Notes under the pieces: generated by a model
The model's database searches: none
What the model saw: the letters and a program-made list of their open reading frames with translations, nothing else
What the model was told of the DNA's origin: nothing
Made by a program: the position numbers and the translations under genes
Part shown: piece after piece, positions 7,458-12,263 of the stretch
How the letters are laid out: every line of letters starts with the position of its first letter
Position numbering within the stretch: position 1 is the first letter of the stretch
Origin: Candidatus Brocadiia bacterium
GTDB lineage: Bacteria; Planctomycetota; MHYJ01; WSZJ01
DNA: 12,263 bases
Direction of reading: 5' to 3'
Assembly (NCBI GenBank): GCA_013360825.1
Contig: JABWAY010000110.1
Span: 1 to 12,263, forward strand

Positions 7458-8662
7458 AGATCCTCCTGGCCCACTGTCACTACCAGATCCGGGGTGGAGA
7501 GGACGCAACCTTCGAGCAGGAGAGGGATCTCCTCTCGTCGGCGGGAATGGAGGTGCAATCCTACGTCCGTGCCAACGACGAGATCCGCGATTGGGGATGG
7601 CTCCGCAGGGCCGCCCTTCCGCTGACGGCAATCCGATCAGGCCGTGCCCTGCGCGAGATCTCCGATCTGGTGCGGGGATTCCGGCCGGATGTCGTCCACT
7701 TCCATAACGTCCACCCTCTCATTTCTCCGGCCGCATTCCGGACGGCACGGCAGTCCGGAGCGGCCGTCGTTCATACCGTCTACAACTTCCGGATGTCTTG
7801 CCCGAACGGGCTGTTTCTCCGGGACGGTCGGCCCTGCGAAGATTGCGCGGGACGGAGCTTCGCCTGGCCGGGCGTCGTCCACGCCTGCTACCGGTCGTCG
7901 CGGCTCCAGTCGGCGGCGGTCGCCGCTGTCACTGCGTACCATCACAGATCCGGAACGTGGTCACGCCAGGTCGATCTCTATGCCGCGCTCTCCCCCTTCG
8001 GCGCCCGCAAGCTGATCGATGCCGGAATCCGTGCCGACCGCGTCGTCGTCAAGGCGCCCGGGATCCGCGACCCCGGCCCGCCGCTCCCGGCCCCTCCGGA
8101 GGGAACGGTTCTGTACGTCGGCAGACTCTCCGCGGAGAAAGGGGTCTCGGATCTGCTCGATGCCGCCGCGGCAATAGGGCTGGGCCCGAGGTTGCGGATC
8201 GTCGGGGACGGCCCCGAGATGCCCCGACTGCGAAGGCAGGCGGCCGACCTCGGACTGCCGGCGGAGGCATTCGCGGGAGCGCGCGACGCTGCGGAGGTCG
8301 CGCGGGAAATGGCCCGGGCGTCGCTCGTGGTGGTCCCGTCCAGGTTCTATGAGACCTTCGGGCGCGTCGTCGTCGAAGCGTGGGCTTCGGGGCGTCCCGT
8401 TCTCGTCGCCGATCATGGCGCCCTGGCCGGACTCGTCACTCCGGGCCAGACCGGAGGGACGTTCAAACCCGGTTCCGTCGCTTCGCTCGAGGACGCCCTT
8501 CGCCGGATGCTGGCGTCCCGGGAGTTGCTGTCGGAAATGGGGCGCAATGCCCGGGCAATCTACGAACGGTGTTATGGCCCGTCCGCCGCCCTCGCCGCAA
8601 TGGTCAGCCTGTACGGGCAGGCGATCGGTATCCGCGCCGCTTCCACGGGTGATTCCTGTTGA
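7454..8662 (+). CDS. GT4 family glycosyltransferase with a four-cysteine insert
   Basis: This 402-residue retaining GT-B glycosyltransferase is read from GTG 7454, which overlaps the polymerase stop as GTGA. No strong Shine-Dalgarno sequence is visible, so translation probably depends on the upstream gene. The N-terminus, MKILLAHCHYQIRGGED, has the glycine-rich acceptor loop. DVVHFHNVHPLISPAA (79-94) lies in the first Rossmann domain. Cysteines at 116, 128, 131 and 145 (pattern C-x11-C-x2-C-x13-C) form a compact insert known from a subgroup of GT4 proteins and suggest a metal or structural site. The donor domain has YVGRLSAEKG (221-230, with R224 and K229 for the diphosphate), IVGDGPE (249-255) and the EX7E pair E300/E308 in YETFGRVVVEAW. 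It should extend the glycan made by the upstream genes; the donor is unknown. Confidence 0.93.
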   Translation: MKILLAHCHYQIRGGEDATFEQERDLLSSAGMEVQSYVRANDEIRDWGWLRRAALPLTAIRSGRALREISDLVRGFRPDVVHFHNVHPLISPAAFRTARQSGAAVVHTVYNFRMSCPNGLFLRDGRPCEDCAGRSFAWPGVVHACYRSSRLQSAAVAAVTAYHHRSGTWSRQVDLYAALSPFGARKLIDAGIRADRVVVKAPGIRDPGPPLPAPPEGTVLYVGRLSAEKGVSDLLDAAAAIGLGPRLRIVGDGPEMPRLRRQAADLGLPAEAFAGARDAAEVAREMARASLVVVPSRFYETFGRVVVEAWASGRPVLVADHGALAGLVTPGQTGGTFKPGSVASLEDALRRMLASRELLSEMGRNARAIYERCYGPSAALAAMVSLYGQAIGIRAASTGDSC

Positions 8663-8673
8663 GCCACTGCGCT

Positions 8674-8714
8674 CTGCCGGAATCCGATTCCTGAAGCTCA
8701 GGACGCTCCGGCAG
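8674..8714 (+). terminator. Nested stem-loop after the GT4 gene, possible terminator without a U tract
   Basis: A perfect 8-bp arm pair (8674-8681 CTGCCGGA and 8707-8714 TCCGGCAG) encloses a perfect 6-bp stem with a 3-nt loop (8689-8694 TCCTGA and 8698-8703 TCAGGA). It begins 11 bp after the stop at 8662. The position suits the end of a transcript, but no T run follows, so termination is inferred from position and structure only. Confidence 0.4.
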
Positions 8715-8791
8715 GCACCGTCGGCGGCGAGGGCCCCCTGCGGATGCGCGGCGGGTTCCCGCTAGAAATCGCACCGCAGCCCCGATAGCCG

Positions 8792-8820
8792 TGGCGTCAC
8801 CGCGGGCGCGATCCTAGAAT
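8792..8820 (+). promoter_or_regulatory. Promoter candidate (TAGAAT box) for the acyltransferase operon
   Basis: TAGAAT (8815-8820) matches the -10 consensus at 5 of 6 positions and ends 36 bp before the ATG at 8857. The -35 region at 17 bp spacing (TGGCGT) is poor. A related string, CTAGAAATCGCACCGCAGCC (8762-8781), lies about 52 bp upstream and echoes CTAGAATCGCAGCC (8814-8827). The stretch 8715-8761 is GC-rich non-coding sequence with only a small GCGG/CCGC hairpin near 8751. Confidence 0.35.
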
Positions 8821-8856
8821 CGCAGCCAGAGGCCCGGGGGAAGTCGGCCTCGCACC

Positions 8857-10026
8857 ATGAGCAACACCGTGACCACTCCTGGGTCAACCAGGGATCTCGG
8901 TGGGCATCTTCTTGAGCTTGATGGCCTGCGGGGATTCGCCATCGTGCTCGTCCTCCTCGGCCACTCGTTCAGTCACATGCCCGCCGAGGCTCTCTCTGGC
9001 GCCGACCATCTCCTTCTCGAGCCACTGCATCTCTGCTGGCTCGGCGTGGAGATCTTCTTTGTCCTCTCGGGATTTCTGATCACGGGCATCCTGCTCGACT
9101 CCCGCGATTCCCCGCAGTTCTTCCGCGGATTCTTTGCGCGGCGCGCCCTCCGCATTTTTCCGCTCTACTACGGCGTCCTGATCCTGTTCTTTTTCGTGCG
9201 CCCGCTCCTGCGGCCCAATGACGCGCAGGAGGCGTGGCTGACCACTCAGCAGGGCTGGTACTGGCTGTGCGTGCAGAACTGGCTCAGCGTGCGGATCGGC
9301 GGAACGATCCCTGGCAGCAACCTCATCTCGCACTTCTGGTCCCTCGGCGTCGAGGAGCAGTTCTACTTCCTGTGGCCGTGCCTCGTGTACATCACGTCGA
9401 GGCGCGGCATGCTGGCTGCCTGCGTCTGTGTGATCGCCGGCGCGCTGGGACTCCGCATTCTGCTCCACGCGTGCGGGACACCGGCCGAGTCGATCTACGT
9501 GATGACCCCCGCAAGAATCGACTCCCTGGCGTGGGGAGGATTCGCCGCGGTGCTGGCCCGCGGTCCGGCCGGACTCGCAGGAATGCGCCGCTGCGGACAG
9601 TGGCTTCTGATCCTCGGCTCGGGGGCGTTTCTCGCCCTCGGGCTCGCGGGAATGACGTTCCGGTTCAAGACGCCGTGGATGGTCACCGGCGGCCATTCGG
9701 CGGTCGCCATGGCGGCAGCAGGATTCATCCTGGTCGTGCTCCTGATGGCGCCGTCGTCCCGCCTTCCCTCCACCCTTCGTACGGGCTCCCTGCTCTTCCT
9801 GGGGAAACACAGCTACGCCATGTACGTCCTGCACAACGGGGCGCTCAGCATCCTCGCCCATCACCTGCACTTCACCGAGCGTGTCTTCCGCCATGTTCCA
9901 TCGACCGGAATCGCCTATGCGTCCACATTTCTGGGCGTCCTGCTGGTCACGACCCTGGTCTCTTACCTCTCCTGGAAGTGCCTGGAAGAGCCGTTCATGA
10001 ACCTGAAGCGGTACTTCCCGCGGTGA
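8857..10026 (+). CDS. Integral-membrane acyltransferase, family 3 (OatA/OafA-like O-acyltransferase)
   Basis: This 389-residue polytopic membrane enzyme probably transfers an acyl group, usually acetyl, onto sugar hydroxyls of the surface glycan. Family 3 hallmarks appear in order. They are LDGLRGFAIVLVLLGHS (21-37, with the conserved His36), GVEIFFVLSGFLITG (63-77), FFARRALRIFPLYY (92-105, with the conserved arginines), HFWSLGVEEQFYFLWP (159-174), ARIDSLAWGGFAA (219-231), GKHSYAMYVLH (316-326) and LEEPF (376-380). About ten hydrophobic segments fill the rest. There is no C-terminal SGNH domain, so it is the short form. ATG 8857 is chosen because the conserved start follows within 20 residues; the G-rich stretch upstream is slightly far for a ribosome site. 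The stop overlaps the next gene's GTG as GTGA. The acyl donor and acceptor are not known. Confidence 0.93.
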   Translation: MSNTVTTPGSTRDLGGHLLELDGLRGFAIVLVLLGHSFSHMPAEALSGADHLLLEPLHLCWLGVEIFFVLSGFLITGILLDSRDSPQFFRGFFARRALRIFPLYYGVLILFFFVRPLLRPNDAQEAWLTTQQGWYWLCVQNWLSVRIGGTIPGSNLISHFWSLGVEEQFYFLWPCLVYITSRRGMLAACVCVIAGALGLRILLHACGTPAESIYVMTPARIDSLAWGGFAAVLARGPAGLAGMRRCGQWLLILGSGAFLALGLAGMTFRFKTPWMVTGGHSAVAMAAAGFILVVLLMAPSSRLPSTLRTGSLLFLGKHSYAMYVLHNGALSILAHHLHFTERVFRHVPSTGIAYASTFLGVLLVTTLVSYLSWKCLEEPFMNLKRYFPR

Positions 10027-11330
10027 AGGCGCTCCTGCGGGAACTGGCGCTTCAGAGTCTCTCGCTCGCCTGCGGCGGGGTGTGGAACACCTTGAGCCTC
10101 CTGCGGCGCCCTCTCCGAGGCAACCGCCGACGGGTTCTGCTTGCCGGAACGAATCTGATGATGGCCCGGGAGCTGTCCGAAGTGAGAAGCCTGCTGGAGA
10201 CCGACGCACGAATCGAGATGTTCGCCGCGGTCCGGCCCTTTGCCGGAGTCGCGGGCGGAGTCGATCCCGCCAGATTTGCGGCGGCGGTCGGCGTGAACGC
10301 GGTTTCTTCGGCGGGCATCTTCCTCCAGCCGTGGGACCTGATCATCCTCTCTGCCCATGCGAGGGCCTTTAACGCCGGGCGTCTGGTTCCTCGGGTGTTC
10401 ACGGGTCACGGGATTTCCAGCTGGAAGGTCGTGGACGGCGAGATCGACGAATTCCGCGGCTACTACACCCGGTGTCGGGGCAGGTGGGTCTACTCCCGGA
10501 TGTTCATGCGCGGAGAAGACGCAGTCCGAGTGGCCCGCGGTCTCCATCCCGAACTCGGCCGGAGGACGGTTGCATGCGGGGACATCGTCGTGGACGACCT
10601 TCTCGCAGCGGCGGAGCATCGGGCTCAACTCCGTGAGCGGCTCGGCTATCGACCCGAAGATCGGGTCGTGGCCGTACTCTCCACGCACGGGCCGCAGGGA
10701 TTGCTGGGCAGCTGGGGGCGCAGGACACCGCAGGCGCTGCGCTCACTTGCCGAACGGTTCCGGGTGATCCTCGTGAACCACCCGCTCAATATCTACCACG
10801 AAGCCTATGGGGATCTGCGACGGCTGTCCGTGGAGCTCCGGGATTCTCCCCCGGCCGGAGTCCACGTGAATCAGCCGGAGGATCCGATTCAGCCGGCGCT
10901 CATCGCGGCGGACCTGGCGGTCACGGACCACACGTCCACAGCCCTGTATTTTGCCCAGCTGGGCAAGCCCATCGTGGCCGTGAAAACACCCGGCTACGAG
11001 GCGCCGGAAGGCAGCCCCTGGTCGCGGATCCTGAAATTCGTTCCCTCGGTCCGGCGTCCGGAGGATGTCGCGGCGGCGGCCGAGGCCGCGTTCACGGAGT
11101 TTCCCCTCGAGCGGCTCTCCGGCATCGCACGCGACGTGGTTTCCTTTCCAGGCGCCGCGAGAACTCACTGGCGTGATGAACTGTACGCGCTGTTGAACCT
11201 GACACCTCCCCCGATGCCCGCGATGTGGGATCAGGAACTGTCCGCCCGCGCCGCCCGCAGACTGGTGGGAAAATCCCCTGCCGCCGGTCGTCCCCTGCCG
11301 GCAAGCCGAACGGATCGCGGAGACTTCTGA
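10023..11330 (+). CDS. CDP-glycerol glycerophosphotransferase-like protein (GT-B fold)
   Basis: This 435-residue protein resembles the CDP-glycerol:glycerophosphotransferase (TagB/TagF) family, which adds glycerol phosphate or related polyol phosphates to glycans. The two most telling sites are FTGHGISSWK (126-135), equivalent to the family's HG motif, and VTDHTSTALYFAQLGKPIV (300-318), equivalent to its TD-S-S and KPI motifs. Both line the nucleotide site in that family. Between them are VVAVLSTHGP (215-224) and ILVNHPLNIY (249-258), consistent with the second Rossmann domain. The N-terminal ~40 residues are amphipathic and basic, suiting a peripheral membrane protein. GTG 10023 overlaps the acyltransferase stop as GTGA; the ORF is open far upstream, but that part shadows the acyltransferase. 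A basic, proline-rich tail follows about residue 394. No CDP-glycerol synthesis gene is in the window, so the donor may differ. Other GT-B enzymes remain possible. Confidence 0.7.
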   Translation: MKALLRELALQSLSLACGGVWNTLSLLRRPLRGNRRRVLLAGTNLMMARELSEVRSLLETDARIEMFAAVRPFAGVAGGVDPARFAAAVGVNAVSSAGIFLQPWDLIILSAHARAFNAGRLVPRVFTGHGISSWKVVDGEIDEFRGYYTRCRGRWVYSRMFMRGEDAVRVARGLHPELGRRTVACGDIVVDDLLAAAEHRAQLRERLGYRPEDRVVAVLSTHGPQGLLGSWGRRTPQALRSLAERFRVILVNHPLNIYHEAYGDLRRLSVELRDSPPAGVHVNQPEDPIQPALIAADLAVTDHTSTALYFAQLGKPIVAVKTPGYEAPEGSPWSRILKFVPSVRRPEDVAAAAEAAFTEFPLERLSGIARDVVSFPGAARTHWRDELYALLNLTPPPMPAMWDQELSARAARRLVGKSPAAGRPLPASRTDRGDF

Positions 11331-11349
11331 TCTCCCCGCAATTCGAGGC

Positions 11350-12263
11350 TCAGAGTCCGCTCCTGATCTGGAGCGCCTCCGCATCCAGCGGATGCTCCCC
11401 CAGCCAGCCCTGGATCACCCCCCTCGCCGACTCCTTCCGCCCCGCCCCGAGCAGGCTCCGCGCCAGCCCGAGCACCCCGTCGCGGTTCGCCGGCTCGGCT
11501 TTCACGACCTCCTCGTAGTCCTCGATCGCGGGGATGTACATCTTCTGCCGCTCGAACAGCGCAGCGCGCCGGAGTTTCAGGACGGCGTCATCGGGTTTCG
11601 AACGGAGGGCCGCGGTGAGCGCCTCGACGGCGTCGAGCGCGTCGCCGCGCCCCTCGAGCGCGTCCGCCAGGATCAGGTGGGCGTCGAGCAGTCCGGGGTC
11701 GATGCGGGAGGCGATCCGCGCGTTCCGGTGCGCGTCGTCCCACGCCTCGAGCCGGATCCAGGCGCGCGCCGCGAGGAGGTGCGCCTGCGCGTCGGATTTC
11801 ACGGCGAGGCGTCGTTCCCGCACCTGCGCTTCAAGCCCCCACTGCCCGGCATCCTTCAGCCCCTGCGCGAACTGGTCCCAAGCGGCGGCATGCCGGGGGT
11901 CCGCGGGGACGGTCCGTTCGAACGCGTCCGTGGCCTCGCGCCATCGGCCGGTGCGCGAGAGGAACGCCGCGAACCGCGCGGCGGCGGGCGGAGAGGTCAG
12001 CGCCGGGATCCAGGGCTCGACCGGATCGTCGGGGGTCCAGTAGAGGTCCAGCGCCTCGTCCAGAAACTCCGGCGACTGCTCCAGCGCCCTCCGGAGGCAG
12101 ACGATCCCCGTCGCCCGGTACCGCGGGTCCGGCGCTTCCCAGAACCACAGCGCCGCTTCGAGCTGCAGCGGCGCGTGGGAGGGGCGGAGGAGGGCGGCGG
12201 TTTCGAAGCGCTGGTCGGCGGTTTCGAGGTCGCCGCGGCGCTGGGCGGCGCGGCCCTGGAGCC
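11350..12263 (-). CDS. TPR-repeat protein, N-terminus outside the window
   Basis: On the minus strand the frame is open from the window edge to the TGA at 11352-11350, giving at least 303 codons. The GTG at 11823 is only the first start-like codon in view; the TPR-rich sequence clearly continues upstream of it. Helix pairs with TPR spacing are visible at the C-terminus: AHLLAARAWIRLEAWDDA, DAHLILADALEGRGDALDA, VLKLRRAALFERQKMYIPA and VLGLARSLLGAGRKESA. Each of the first three is followed by a second helix and a D/P turn such as SRIDP, RSKPDD and KAEPAN. Earlier parts (RGDLETADQRFETAALLRP, then REATDAFERT) also look like TPRs. The role would be protein-protein interaction. It could be a free TPR protein or the C-terminal part of a TPR-tailed O-antigen ligase; the visible part has no membrane segment. 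It converges on the glycerophosphotransferase-like gene with a 19-bp gap and no visible terminator. Confidence 0.82.
   Translation of the reverse strand, partial: LQGRAAQRRGDLETADQRFETAALLRPSHAPLQLEAALWFWEAPDPRYRATGIVCLRRALEQSPEFLDEALDLYWTPDDPVEPWIPALTSPPAAARFAAFLSRTGRWREATDAFERTVPADPRHAAAWDQFAQGLKDAGQWGLEAQVRERRLAVKSDAQAHLLAARAWIRLEAWDDAHRNARIASRIDPGLLDAHLILADALEGRGDALDAVEALTAALRSKPDDAVLKLRRAALFERQKMYIPAIEDYEEVVKAEPANRDGVLGLARSLLGAGRKESARGVIQGWLGEHPLDAEALQIRSGL

Noticed and set aside
9234..10022. In-frame extension upstream of the glycerophosphotransferase-like gene
   Set aside because: It is arginine-rich shadow of the acyltransferase gene. The GTG at 10023 gives the coupled start.
8884..10209. 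A 441-codon open frame on the minus strand opposite the acyltransferase
   Set aside because: The product is rich in R, E, D and Q with no recognisable motif, and it mirrors the codon pattern of a well-supported acyltransferase on the + strand. It is a high-GC shadow frame.
11331..11349. Possible bidirectional terminator between the convergent genes
   Set aside because: The 19-bp gap has no inverted repeat or T/A tract that I can see.
11831..12148. A 105-codon minus-strand frame over the TPR gene
   Set aside because: It is in a different register from the TPR frame, which is open across the whole span, and its product is G/R/P-rich with no TPR pattern.
1..12263. Mobile element, defence system, CRISPR or tRNA
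   Set aside because: No transposase, integrase, nuclease-type motif, regular short repeat or tRNA-like cloverleaf was recognised on either strand; every supported gene fits glycan synthesis or TPR scaffolding.

Overview
The window is a stretch of a cell-surface polysaccharide (exopolysaccharide or O-antigen type) locus from a high-GC bacterium, followed by the 3' part of a convergent gene. Genes are tightly packed, GTG starts outnumber ATG (five of the eight starts I can place), and all ten stop codons are TGA. A lipid-linked sugar transferase, a Wzx-type flippase and a Wzy-type polymerase/ligase together point to a Gram-negative (diderm) host. Planctomycetota or another deep, high-GC Gram-negative lineage would fit, but nothing here fixes the phylum.

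Region 1-5875 (+ strand) reads as one transcription unit: a 5'-truncated polyprenyl-phosphate sugar-1-phosphate transferase (1-1407), a GT2 glycosyltransferase (1404-2372), a GT4 glycosyltransferase (2392-3615), a Wzx-like flippase (3612-4934) and a second GT2 (4931-5875) that is a clear paralogue of the first. Three of its four junctions are 4-bp start/stop overlaps; the other gap is 19 bp. The inferred order of work is: the first sugar phosphate is loaded on undecaprenyl phosphate, the unit is extended by the glycosyltransferases, and the lipid-linked unit is flipped.

Region 5876-6062 is a non-coding gap with a nested inverted repeat and a weak promoter candidate. Region 6063-8662 holds a Wzy/WaaL-like polytopic membrane protein and a GT4 glycosyltransferase with a four-cysteine insert, joined by a GTGA overlap. 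Region 8663-8856 is a second non-coding gap with another nested stem-loop and a TAGAAT promoter-like box. Region 8857-11330 holds an integral-membrane acyltransferase (family 3) and, overlapping it by 4 bp, a protein resembling CDP-glycerol glycerophosphotransferases. These two may decorate the glycan, which is inference. A TPR-repeat protein runs on the minus strand from 12263 to 11350, enters from outside the window and ends 19 bp from the last + strand gene.

Codon use is strongly C-ending (leucine mostly CTC) in the first ~900 bases and more mixed from about 1400 on, as expected if a conserved first gene is followed by a more variable glycosyltransferase segment. No IS element, tRNA, CRISPR array or phage gene was seen. 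I found no evidence of an entirely new system. The most distinctive features are the paralogous GT2 pair, the structured intergenic gaps, the glycerophosphotransferase-like gene and the systematic GTGA coupling.
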